Assembly (NCBI GenBank): GCA_963169135.1 | Contig: CAUJEQ010000284.1 | Location: 1 to 17,836, forward strand | DNA: 17,836 nucleotides | Direction of reading: 5' to 3' | From: Chloroflexota bacterium | GTDB lineage: Bacteria > Chloroflexota > Dehalococcoidia > Tepidiformales > Tepidiformaceae | Shown: positions 6,981 to 13,394 of the stretch, piece after piece | How positions within the stretch are numbered: the first letter of the stretch is position 1 | Layout: every line of letters begins with the position of its first letter | Notes under the pieces: generated by a model | The model's database searches: none | What the model saw: only the letters and a program-made list of their open reading frames with translations | What the model was told of the DNA's origin: nothing | Translations under genes and position numbers: made by a program

Positions 6981-7507
6981 GCGGGGGCACCGTCCGTGGC
7001 AGCGAGGATCTGGTCCACAGTCTGGCTCACCGACAGGCTCGATGAATCGACCCATGTCCCGATGTGGGCGGTCTCGTTGCGAAGGACTCGTTCGAACGCG
7101 GCGATTTCGGTGCGGTTCCTGTAGCCGGACTTGCCGCGGTTGAGTTCGCGCCTATAGATCGTCTCCTCATCCGGGCAGAGGACAACGACCGAGAGCGGGT
7201 ATCCATCGAACTTCGCAACCACTTCCGCGAGTGACGGCCCGAGGATGATGTCCTGGTAGATGACCGTGTAGCCGGCGTCGGCATAACGTTTGGCCGCCTG
7301 CACCGAAAGGTCGTGGCGCAACGCGAGTTGCCGCCTGGCGTCCTCGGAGAGTTCGAAGCCCATTGGCTCCTGGCCGTTCACAATCATCCGCCGGAAGCTG
7401 TCCCCACGCAGGTGGACGCTCCTGGGGAATCGCCGGGCAAGCGCCTGGGCGACAGTGGACTTTCCTGCGGCCATCAGCCCGGTAATGAGGAAGATACGGG
7501 CGCTCAA
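6977..7507 (-). CDS. Small P-loop kinase/phosphotransferase
   Basis: This 176-residue ATP-binding protein begins with a beta strand and Walker A loop, IFLITGLMAAGKST (Gly10 to Thr18), followed by LRGDSFRRM, a position often used for substrate binding or catalysis in AAA_33/chloramphenicol-phosphotransferase-like kinases. A strand ending VIYQDIILG and an Arg-rich lid (IYRRELNRGKSGYRNRTE) follow. The substrate is unknown. The start is TTG at 7507, overlapping the upstream TGA as TTGA; no ATG exists before the Walker A loop, so the TTG is required. It is translationally coupled to the PLP enzyme. Its stop overlaps that of the 3-hydroxyacyl-CoA dehydrogenase on the other strand. It resembles resistance kinases only in fold. 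Confidence 0.8.
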   Translation of the reverse strand: MSARIFLITGLMAAGKSTVAQALARRFPRSVHLRGDSFRRMIVNGQEPMGFELSEDARRQLALRHDLSVQAAKRYADAGYTVIYQDIILGPSLAEVVAKFDGYPLSVVVLCPDEETIYRRELNRGKSGYRNRTEIAAFERVLRNETAHIGTWVDSSSLSVSQTVDQILAATDGAPA

Positions 7508-8652
7508 CGGGCCCCCGCCCCGAGGATCGCCACCATCTCGTCAAGGATGGCGATGCACTCCTCGTCAGTGTTGTAGAAGTGTGGCGCCACCCTGATCCCG
7601 GCTCCGGGCCGGTGGTCGACAACGAACCCACGTCGGATGAGTTCGTCCTTCACCTGGCGCGCGCCGGGCAGGTCGATAGTGACATGATTACCGCGCCGAT
7701 CGAAGTCGTGAGGCGAGTTGACGGTGAATCCCCGGGCAAGCGCGCCATCGACAAGCAACCCGGTCTGGCGGCGCGCATTCGCGCGGACGGCCTCCACGCC
7801 GATTTGGCGGATGATCTTGTAGCCCTCGCGAGCCTGGTAGTACGCGGGAATGTTGGGTGTGCCACCGGTGAAACGTTCGATGCCAGTAGCGTACTCGATC
7901 GGCGGGGCTTCGAAGTCGAACGGCCTTGCATGCGAAAACCAGCCAGCCAATCGTGGCTCAAGCCGGTCAATGATGTTCGGGTGTGCGTAGAGGTACCCGG
8001 CTCCCGGCCCGCCGCAGAGCCACTTCACTGAGCCGCCCACGAGGAAGTCCGCATCCAGGTCGACGATGTCGAACGGGACGGCCCCCATCGACTGGTAGGC
8101 ATCGAGCACGACCAGGGCGCCGAGCTTGTGAGCTTTTTCGATGAACGGCCCGACGTCCACGAGTTCGGCCGTCCGGAAGAGGACGTGCGAAACGACTACC
8201 AGGACGGTGCGGTCGCTGATGGCGGCCAGCAATTCATCCGCCGGGAACACGAGCTGGTCGGACCCGACCCGCACGACACGCGCGCCGAGGCGTCGCTGAC
8301 CGTCGAGCAGGTACTCGACCGTCGGAAACTCGCCGGCGCAATGGACGATCTCGTTGCGGGCCCCGTCGTATTCGAGGCAGGAGAGTATTTCGGCAAGCGC
8401 GTTCGTGACGTTCTGGCACATGGTCATCGAGCCGCGGGGTGCGCCGATGATGTCTTCAAGGATGGCGGCGGTGTTGGCGACCTCCGGGAGCCAGGTGTCC
8501 CAGGCGACGACGCCTTCGGTGGCCCAGAGGTCCGTGTACTCCTTCAGCGAGTCGGCAACCGAGGCGGGCATCGCGCCGAGCGAGTTGTTGATGAGGTAGG
8601 TCTTGTTCGCGAGGATGGGAAACCTGGGCCGCCAGGAAAGCAAATCGGGCAT
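7504..8652 (-). CDS. Aminotransferase class V-fold PLP enzyme, kynureninase-like
   Basis: This 382-residue cytosolic PLP enzyme is of fold type I. Asp184 and Gln187 in VVLDAYQSMGAVPFD hold the PLP ring, and Lys210 in GGSVKWLCGGPGAGYLY is the Schiff-base lysine; the S-x-K-W-x-x-G-G-P-G form resembles kynureninase and isopenicillin-N-epimerase-like proteins more than cysteine desulfurases. The N-terminal TYLINNSLGAMP is the usual opening strand. The start at 8652 is chosen for fit to the family; an ATG at 8664 adds four residues. Neither has a good Shine-Dalgarno, and both lie inside a hairpin (8645-8670). The frame remains open further upstream across the Rieske gene, but that part is not plausible protein. 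Reaction and substrate are unassigned. Confidence 0.87.
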   Translation of the reverse strand: MPDLLSWRPRFPILANKTYLINNSLGAMPASVADSLKEYTDLWATEGVVAWDTWLPEVANTAAILEDIIGAPRGSMTMCQNVTNALAEILSCLEYDGARNEIVHCAGEFPTVEYLLDGQRRLGARVVRVGSDQLVFPADELLAAISDRTVLVVVSHVLFRTAELVDVGPFIEKAHKLGALVVLDAYQSMGAVPFDIVDLDADFLVGGSVKWLCGGPGAGYLYAHPNIIDRLEPRLAGWFSHARPFDFEAPPIEYATGIERFTGGTPNIPAYYQAREGYKIIRQIGVEAVRANARRQTGLLVDGALARGFTVNSPHDFDRRGNHVTIDLPGARQVKDELIRRGFVVDHRPGAGIRVAPHFYNTDEECIAILDEMVAILGAGAR

Positions 8653-8670
8653 GCCGTGTAGCATGCCCGA
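8645..8670 (-). terminator. Hairpin at the end of the Rieske gene, covering the next start codon
   Basis: Arms TCGGGCATGC and GCATGCCCGA pair perfectly (10 bp) around a 6-base loop. On the minus strand the stem is followed by TTTGCTTT, a weak T-tract, so it could end transcription of the Rieske gene, which stops 26 bases upstream. It also contains both candidate ATGs of the PLP enzyme, so it could instead act as an attenuator or start-codon clamp. Confidence 0.45.
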
Positions 8671-8696
8671 AGGGGGTGTTGGTGGATACGTGCCGG

Positions 8697-9425
8697 TTAG
8701 CGCGGGAGGCCGACCATGATGTCTTCGCCCTCGATCTTGACCGGGTAGGTCTGCGCGTCTTCGGCATCCATGCTGGGCCGGGCGAATTTCGGAACGGGGA
8801 AGGCCTGGTAGGGCATCGGCACGAACTGCAGCGCCTTGAACATCTTCGATTGGAGGCCGCCAAGGAACGGGTGGTCGTTGTTGAACGAGCTGCTGAAGGG
8901 CTGGCGGACCACTTTGCCGCTGGCGACTTCGAAGCGGGCACCATGGAAGGGACACATCACGCAGCCATCCTGGACCGGCTGCGCCTTCACCGGCGAGCCC
9001 GCAAGACCGGCCAGTGGGAGCCGGGCATGGGAGCAGAGGGCGTTCATCGCGTAGATGTTCTCTCCCTGGCGGACGATGAGCACGCGCTGGGCCCGCAGGC
9101 GAACTTCCTTCGGCACGCCGTCGACGTAGTCGCGGACCTGGCCGGCTTTTGCCCAACGGGTGAACTTGCCGTGCGGCCGGATGTCCTTCGCACGCATCGG
9201 GACGGGTGCATCGAGGCCGAGGAGCGGGGCGACGACGACCTGCATGAGGCCGCCTGAAACGAGGCCGGCGACGATGAGGACGATGCCGCCGAGCGTGTTA
9301 TCGGACGCAGTTGTCGGGTCGCCGGGGAAAAACAGCATGATGATCCCGCCGGCGATGAGGCCGATGCTGGCGAGACCCCATGTTCCGAGGATCGAGATGC
9401 CCAGAAATGCGAGCGCAGGTGACAC
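8697..9425 (-). CDS. Membrane-anchored Rieske [2Fe-2S] protein
   Basis: This 242-residue protein has two N-terminal hydrophobic segments (about residues 5-33 and 45-70), then a Rieske domain. Cluster ligands are Cys131 and His133 (CSH) and Cys158 and His161 (CPFHG). The 24-residue spacing between the halves exceeds the usual 15-17, and an extra Cys155 precedes the second pair. A roughly 70-residue tail without a catalytic domain follows, so it looks like an electron carrier or quinol-oxidising Rieske protein, not an oxygenase alpha subunit. The start is GTG at 9425 with GGGAGGT 6 bases upstream, better than later ATGs, and it keeps the first membrane segment. Partner proteins are not adjacent except possibly the flavin reductase set upstream. 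Confidence 0.85.
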   Translation of the reverse strand: MSPALAFLGISILGTWGLASIGLIAGGIIMLFFPGDPTTASDNTLGGIVLIVAGLVSGGLMQVVVAPLLGLDAPVPMRAKDIRPHGKFTRWAKAGQVRDYVDGVPKEVRLRAQRVLIVRQGENIYAMNALCSHARLPLAGLAGSPVKAQPVQDGCVMCPFHGARFEVASGKVVRQPFSSSFNNDHPFLGGLQSKMFKALQFVPMPYQAFPVPKFARPSMDAEDAQTYPVKIEGEDIMVGLPR

Positions 9426-9446
9426 AGCCAGACCTCCCGAATCCGG

Positions 9447-9476
9447 ATACTACCCCGCTTGTGCGGAATTGCGCAA
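9447..9476 (-). promoter_or_regulatory. Candidate promoter of the Rieske gene with an overlapping imperfect dyad
   Basis: On the minus strand TTGCGC (9476-9471), an 18-base spacer and TAGTAT (9452-9447) precede the GTG start by about 21 bases. The -35 region lies in an imperfect inverted repeat, TTGTGCGGAATTGCGCAA on the plus strand (9459-9476), with five of nine arm positions matching. The promoter is plausible; the dyad may be chance. Confidence 0.35.
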
Positions 9477-9505
9477 AGTTACGGCTGAGCGGGTGAACAG
9501 ATTCC

Positions 9506-9817
9506 TCAGGCTCCCGAATGGTGCTCGGTGAGGCCTTCCAGCAGGACCCGCACGCGCTCGGGCGTCGCAAGGTGCTGACGGAGCTTCGTTTCGAACTCCT
9601 GCCGTTCCGGCGACTGGTGCCAGCGGCGCCAATCGCCAAGACCGAACCAGGTGCTGATGACGACCAGGTTGTGCGGGTCTTCGCTGTCGCGCAGGGTCTC
9701 GCCGGTGATGTAGCCGGGCTCATCCAGGCAACGGATGCGGAGCGCTCGCAGGAGTTCCAGCACCCGGCGTTCCTGACCCGGAAGCACGCGCCGCTCGATA
9801 ATGACCTTAACCGCCAT
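9506..9817 (-). CDS. ABM-domain (antibiotic biosynthesis monooxygenase-like) protein
   Basis: This 103-residue protein has the ferredoxin-like alpha-beta layout of ABM proteins: an opening strand AVKVIIERRVLPGQ, a helix RVLELLRALRIRCLDEPGYITGE, then NLVVISTWFGLGDWRRWHQSPERQEF, where the W...W-S pattern is typical of the family, and a final strand ERVRVLLEGL. Family members range from quinone-forming monooxygenases to haem-degrading enzymes and many with no known activity. The start at 9817 has GGAGGT 5 bases upstream, and the gene overlaps the flavin reductase end by 11 bases, implying coupled translation. Within this run it may be an accessory to oxidative ring metabolism; no haem- or substrate-specific residues can be assigned. 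Confidence 0.82.
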   Translation of the reverse strand: MAVKVIIERRVLPGQERRVLELLRALRIRCLDEPGYITGETLRDSEDPHNLVVISTWFGLGDWRRWHQSPERQEFETKLRQHLATPERVRVLLEGLTEHHSGA

Positions 9818-10313
9818 GGGAGACCTCCGAAACGCTGCGATAGGCGCGGCGGAAATAGACGAGCGGTTGCTTCGAGACGTCGAACGCAGCACCGACCACC
9901 CGTCCAACCGCGATGGTGTGGTCGCCGCCCTGGATGGCCTGCTCGAGCTCACAGTCCAGGTGGGCGATCGCGCCCTCGATGATAGGACTGCCGGTGTGCC
10001 ACGGCCTGGCCTTCACGGGGGTTTCGAACTCGGGCTGCGGGTCGCGACCTGACCTGGCGAAGTAGGCTGAGACATCCTGCTGGCCGGCTGCGAGGATGCT
10101 GACGGCGAATTGCCTCGACTTCTTGATCATCCCGGGCAGGTGGTTGCTATCGGCGAGGCTGACGGTGATGAGGAGGGGGTCGACCGAAAGGGACGCGAAG
10201 CTGGAGACCGTGATCCCGTAGACCAGGTTGTCGAGCTTCGTCGTGACCACGGTGACGCCTGAAGCCCACGACGCAAGCGCGCCCCTGAAGTCGTCTGGCG
10301 AGACCTCCGGCAT
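9807..10313 (-). CDS. Flavin reductase-like FMN-binding protein
   Basis: This 168-residue protein matches the flavin reductase domain that supplies reduced FMN/FAD to two-component monooxygenases (HpaC/NtaB type). Landmarks are FRGALASWASGVTVVTT, GITVSSFASLSVDPLLITVSL (flavin phosphate site), FAVSILAAGQQDVSAYFA, GDHTIAVGRVV and the C-terminal PLVYFRRAYRSV. Length is normal. It starts at 10313, two bases after the stop of the isomerase-like gene, with no strong ribosome site, so it probably relies on coupling. No oxygenase component is encoded in the window, so its partner lies elsewhere, unless the small ABM protein is the oxygenase. NADH versus NADPH use cannot be read. Confidence 0.9.
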   Translation of the reverse strand: MPEVSPDDFRGALASWASGVTVVTTKLDNLVYGITVSSFASLSVDPLLITVSLADSNHLPGMIKKSRQFAVSILAAGQQDVSAYFARSGRDPQPEFETPVKARPWHTGSPIIEGAIAHLDCELEQAIQGGDHTIAVGRVVGAAFDVSKQPLVYFRRAYRSVSEVSHGG

Positions 10314-10315
10314 GG

Positions 10316-10600
10316 CTACATGCCCTGGAGCGTCGGCGCCATGTCCCAAAGCGGGTGGACGACTGTGTCGGCGAAGTAGCGAGCCATCGGCAACGAAGCG
10401 ATCAGTTGGTCCATCTCGCGAGCATCGGACACGTCGTAGATTGCGAGGACGCCCACGCCGGTTTCGCGATAGATCGCGCGGATCTTGCCCTGGTCGAACT
10501 GGGCTTTTGTAGCGCGCAGCTGGTCCGCGACCACGGTCTGCCATGCTTCGGGCGACATGTCGTGGGGCTGACGCGAAACAAGCCGGACGGAAAACAGCAT
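10316..10600 (-). CDS. Muconolactone Delta-isomerase-family small protein
   Basis: This 94-residue protein has the length and pattern of muconolactone isomerase (CatC): MLFSVRLVSRQPHDMSPE at the N-terminus, a helix with QLRATKAQFDQGKI, RETGVGVLAIYDVSDAREMDQLIASLPMARYF and the ending VHPLWDMAP. CatC converts muconolactone to 3-oxoadipate enol-lactone in catechol breakdown. No other ortho-cleavage gene is nearby, and many small proteins with this domain have no proven activity, so I assign the family only. GGAG lies 6 bases before the ATG. TATACT at 10634-10629 (minus strand) is a good -10 box. It leads the run with the flavin reductase and ABM genes. Confidence 0.78.
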   Translation of the reverse strand: MLFSVRLVSRQPHDMSPEAWQTVVADQLRATKAQFDQGKIRAIYRETGVGVLAIYDVSDAREMDQLIASLPMARYFADTVVHPLWDMAPTLQGM

Positions 10601-10628
10601 TCGAGACTCCTGGGGGGCGAGTCTGAAG

Positions 10629-10634
10629 AGTATA
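10629..10634 (-). promoter_or_regulatory. Candidate -10 box for the isomerase-flavin reductase-ABM run
   Basis: TATACT on the minus strand (one mismatch to TATAAT) would give a leader of about 22 bases carrying the GGAG ribosome site. No clear -35 hexamer is seen. The gap 10601-10753 is shared with the divergent DinB-like gene, and I see no strong dyad in it. Confidence 0.35.
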
Positions 10635-10753
10635 TGCCGCCCGGAGCGAAGGCACGATTCGAAGCTGAACTTCACGGACTCTGGCGGGCGGTCAGTGCTA
10701 CGCCCGGCTCGATCGGCGATGCTACAGCGACCAACAGCCACGAAGGGATGCAC

Positions 10754-11242
10754 ATGACGCCGACACACGAAGGCGCGCTGCAGATCACGCGCGAATCGCT
10801 CCACTTCCTCAGGTCGTCCATTGGGGGCCTGCCCGAGGAAGCGATGGACTGGAAGCCGTTGCCTGGCGCGAGCTCGTTGGCGGTGCTCGTAGTCCACAGC
10901 GTGACCGCCACCCGGTTCTTCCTGCGGGCGGGATCGGGCGAAGCGGGGTCGCTGGCCGAGTACCGGTCGGGCGACCGCGCGGATGCGTTTCGCACCGCGG
11001 GCATCGGGAAGGGGGATCTGCTGGGTATGGTCACCGCGTTCGGCGGAGAGGCAGAAGCTATTCTCGCGAAGGGTACCGGGGAGCACCTGGCGGCACGAGT
11101 GGAGTTGAATGCCGCCGACGACATGCCGGTCCCGGTCCGAAGTGGAGCGGGCACGTTGTTCGCGGCGATCGCTCACCTGCGGGAGCACGTCGGGCACGTG
11201 CAGCTCATGCACGACCTCTGGCTCGCGGAACATCCGGCGTAG
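10754..11242 (+). CDS. DinB-like four-helix protein
   Basis: This 162-residue protein fits the DinB_2/YfiT-like superfamily of metal-binding helical bundles. The opening helix ALQITRESLHFLRSSIGGLPEEAMDWKPLPGASSLA and the phrase LAVLVVHSVTATRFFL carry His48, and a C-terminal helix HLREHVGHVQLMHDLW carries His141, His145 and His148. The usual three-His nickel/zinc site is therefore plausible. Some family members use bacillithiol or mycothiol; most are uncharacterised. I prefer the ATG at 10754 (AGGG 6 bases upstream). An ATG at 10748 adds two residues, and one at 10634 would add 40 residues not typical of the fold. It stands alone, divergent from the isomerase-like gene, 82 bases before a VOC gene on the same strand. 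Confidence 0.78.
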   Translation: MTPTHEGALQITRESLHFLRSSIGGLPEEAMDWKPLPGASSLAVLVVHSVTATRFFLRAGSGEAGSLAEYRSGDRADAFRTAGIGKGDLLGMVTAFGGEAEAILAKGTGEHLAARVELNAADDMPVPVRSGAGTLFAAIAHLREHVGHVQLMHDLWLAEHPA

Positions 11243-11260
11243 TTCGTTACTGGCCGAGCG

Positions 11261-11289
11261 TTCAAGTTTTCGCGGAGAAGGTGTACGCT
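11261..11289 (+). promoter_or_regulatory. Possible promoter of the VOC gene
   Basis: TTCAAG (11261-11266), 17 bases, then TACGCT (11284-11289) precede the ATG at 11325 by 35 bases. Spacing is ideal but both hexamers are weak. The TACGCT form recurs in the candidate pirin promoter. Confidence 0.25.
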
Positions 11290-11324
11290 TGCCACGCGGC
11301 CGGGACGCCGCGCTGGAGGCACCG

Positions 11325-11906
11325 ATGGGACGCGAGAACAGCGAGTTCGAGATCCGGGGCATCAACCACCTTGCCCTCGTCTGCCGCGACATGGAGCGGA
11401 CGGTCGACTTCTACACAAACGTGCTTGGCATGCCGCTCATCAAGACCATCGAACTGCCCGGGAACATGGGGCAGCACTTCTTCTTCGACATCGGCAACGG
11501 CGATTCACTCGCGTTCTTCTGGTTCCCGAACGCGCCGGCTGCCGCTCCCGGCGTGTCCGCGCCGGCAGGGATGCCCGGCGAGGGCGAGCTCGCGACGGCC
11601 CACGGCTCGATGAACCATGTCGCATTCGACGTCCCGGCGGACAGGTTCGACGAATACCACGCGAAACTCAGGGCGAAGGGCATCCACGTCACGCCGATTC
11701 TCAACCATGACGACAGCCCCCGGCAGGTGAGCCGCGAAGTCCACGAGGGCACCTTCGTCCGGTCGTTCTACTTCATGGACCCGGACGGCATCCTGCTCGA
11801 GTTTGCGACGTGGCTCCGCGTCATGCGCCCGGACGACGTGAAGCACCGCCCGGCGACGGCTGCCGACCGGGACCGCTACCTGGGGCTCGTTCCTTCGGGA
11901 GACTGA
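11325..11906 (+). CDS. VOC superfamily (glyoxalase/extradiol dioxygenase-like) protein
   Basis: This 193-residue protein has two beta-alpha-beta-beta-beta modules: IRGINHLALVCRDMERTVDFYTNVLGMPL opens the first and GSMNHVAFDVPADRFDEYHAKLRAKGI the second, closing with YFMDPDGILLEFATW. Candidate metal ligands are His15, His98 and Glu159, the typical two-His, one-Glu set. Family reactions include ring-cleaving dioxygenation, isomerisation and glyoxalase chemistry. The insert at about residues 68-92 is rich in Pro, Ala and Gly. GGAGG precedes the ATG by 5 bases. The nearby flavin reductase and isomerase-like genes make an aromatic role attractive, but transcription runs the other way. The specific reaction is unassigned. 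Confidence 0.85.
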   Translation: MGRENSEFEIRGINHLALVCRDMERTVDFYTNVLGMPLIKTIELPGNMGQHFFFDIGNGDSLAFFWFPNAPAAAPGVSAPAGMPGEGELATAHGSMNHVAFDVPADRFDEYHAKLRAKGIHVTPILNHDDSPRQVSREVHEGTFVRSFYFMDPDGILLEFATWLRVMRPDDVKHRPATAADRDRYLGLVPSGD

Positions 11907-11940
11907 GGGTCCCCCAAGACCTGGGCTCTTACACGGCTGG

Positions 11941-11957
11941 TCCGCGCAACGCGCGGA
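11941..11957. terminator. Hairpin between convergent genes, possible bidirectional terminator
   Basis: TCCGCGC, loop AAC, GCGCGGA form a perfect 7-bp stem in the 97-base gap between the convergent VOC gene (stop 11906) and the unknown gene (stop 12004). There is no T-tract on either side, so intrinsic termination would be weak. Confidence 0.3.
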
Positions 11958-12003
11958 TACCCTTGGCCCGGCCGGCGGGATTGGTCGTGAGGTTCCGGCG
12001 CTG

Positions 12004-12594
12004 TCAGCTTGAGCGGCGGCGGGGGCGCTGGGCGACGACCGCGCCATACAGGGGCCTGATCGGGAGCTTCTCTCCCCTGGCGGACGTTGTCTCTGGCGCG
12101 GAGGAACCCGACCCCGCAGGGAGCGGGGCGCCGACGGGCGGTGTGCCTTTGCGGCGTGCCGGCGCCACGGATTGGAGCTCGCCGCAGTTCCAGCAGCGTA
12201 CGAAAAACGGCGGGGCGCCCAGCTGCCCGAGTTCACCCGTACTCCAGTTGCCGCGGACCACGCGGGAAGACTTCGAAATCTGGCGCCCGCTATCGATGGG
12301 CCGCGCGCCTTCGAGTTCCCATGTCCTCGACTCTTTCGTCCACTTCCAGTCGAACGGGAACATGGCGCCCATCCGGTACCGGCGGAGGTGCGGCGCCGGG
12401 AGATCCGCGAGGTCGGGCGCGCTCCCCTGGGACTCCGCGACGTTCGTGGCCATGTTGTAGTTGATATCGATCCACGCGACATCCGCCAGGATCGTCTCGC
12501 AACCTTCCGCACCACACTGCAGCGCCCATTCGTCGGTGGCCAGGCGAGCTAACAAGGGCGGATGGGCGTCCTGCGGAGGAGTGTCTTCTGCCAT
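12004..12594 (-). CDS. Unknown protein with two cysteine pairs
   Basis: I do not recognise this protein. It has 196 residues from the ATG at 12594 (a GTG one codon earlier is possible). Early on it has LQCGAEGCETIL, and near residues 130-140 FFVRCWNCGELQSV; four cysteines in two pairs about 100 residues apart suggest one zinc-ribbon-like site closed across the fold. Between them is an acidic/aromatic stretch (ADVAWIDINYNMATN, FPFDWKWTKESRTWELEG). The last 60 residues are Pro/Ala/Gly-rich and basic, ending RPRRRSS, and look disordered. There is no signal peptide or membrane helix. AGGG lies 3 bases before the ATG, a close spacing. It is divergent from the copper genes, with 221 bases between the starts. 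Confidence 0.65.
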   Translation of the reverse strand: MAEDTPPQDAHPPLLARLATDEWALQCGAEGCETILADVAWIDINYNMATNVAESQGSAPDLADLPAPHLRRYRMGAMFPFDWKWTKESRTWELEGARPIDSGRQISKSSRVVRGNWSTGELGQLGAPPFFVRCWNCGELQSVAPARRKGTPPVGAPLPAGSGSSAPETTSARGEKLPIRPLYGAVVAQRPRRRSS

Positions 12595-12780
12595 CACCCT
12601 TAGTTGTCGGGTTTCGCGCCGGAAGCTTCGGGTGCAGTTACGGAGCAGGGGAGTTGTCGAGGTTACCAGGCGGTGAACGGATGCCGGCCATGCACAGCCG
12701 CGACAGCAGCCTCGCCCCGAGGCTGGCGTAGTCCGGTGCGGGGCAGGTCACGAAGCGGTAAGGTGACGGCCTCGCTCCCG

Positions 12781-12808
12781 TTGCCGCAGATCACCCGGCC
12801 GATAGACT
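12781..12808 (+). promoter_or_regulatory. Candidate leaderless promoter of the copper-protein genes
   Basis: TTGCCG (12781-12786), a 16-base spacer and TAGACT (12803-12808) stand 7 bases before the ATG at 12816, with no ribosome site between. This is the arrangement expected for a leaderless message. I saw no obvious copper-regulator operator in the rest of the 12595-12815 gap. Confidence 0.5.
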
Positions 12809-12815
12809 GAACCGT

Positions 12816-13394
12816 ATGAAACTCCTCCCGGTTCTCGCCGCGGCGCTGCTCGGGCTTGCGATCGTCGTCTCCGCGGCCGCCCATGCCGAACCGGTGACGG
12901 TCAAGCCCGGTGACGGAGCCGTCCTCAATGAACGGCCAACCGGAATCACCTTCGAGATGAGCCAGGAAATGGCCCGCGAGACCGGCGCGAACGACATCGA
13001 CGTGTTCGACGCGGATGGCAACGAGGTCACCGCGGTGGCCGCGGTAATCGACAACGCGAACCGGACGCGGCTGACGGTCCCGCTGCCCGCGGACCTGCTG
13101 CCCGGTGTCTACACCGTGCAGTGGAAGACGCTCAGTTCTGAGGACGGCGATCCGGCGAACGGTGCCGTCGCGTTCACCTACGACCCCTCCGCGGCGCCCG
13201 CGGCAGGCAAGGAAGTCCTGCGCGAGGACCTGCTCGGCGGAAATACCGGTGGCGGCGGCGCCAGTGCCGCCCCGGTCATCGATGTCGGCGGCGATTCGCC
13301 CGGACTGACCGGGATGCTTGTAGCAGCCGTGGGCGTGGGGATGTTCGCCTTGGGCGCGGGTGGTACGTTCCTGCTGGTGCAGAAGCGCCCGTGA
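12816..13394 (+). CDS. CopC-like periplasmic/exported domain with C-terminal membrane anchor
   Basis: This 192-residue protein has a signal peptide (LLPVLAAALLGLAIVVSAAAHA), a CopC-like beta-barrel domain (about residues 25-122), a Gly/Ala-rich linker with GGNTGGGG and a C-terminal membrane helix (about 163-186) followed by QKRP, so the domain is displayed outside the membrane. CopC proteins bind Cu(II) with an N-terminal His and a D-G-H motif. Here the motif reads SSEDGDPANG (Asp110, Asp112), so the second His is missing; His23 could be the mature N-terminus only if cleavage falls just before it. The start lies 7 bases after TAGACT. Its TGA overlaps the GTG of the fusion gene (GTGA), so the two are made together. 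Confidence 0.82.
   Translation: MKLLPVLAAALLGLAIVVSAAAHAEPVTVKPGDGAVLNERPTGITFEMSQEMARETGANDIDVFDADGNEVTAVAAVIDNANRTRLTVPLPADLLPGVYTVQWKTLSSEDGDPANGAVAFTYDPSAAPAAGKEVLREDLLGGNTGGGGASAAPVIDVGGDSPGLTGMLVAAVGVGMFALGAGGTFLLVQKRP

Noticed and set aside
8665..9156. Upstream in-frame extension of the PLP enzyme across the Rieske gene
   Set aside because: The added sequence is low-complexity Arg/Pro/Gly and overlaps a clear Rieske domain in another frame.
10601..11392. Upstream in-frame extension of the muconolactone-isomerase-like protein
   Set aside because: It runs antisense to the DinB-like gene, while the family start MLFSV has its own GGAG site at the right distance.
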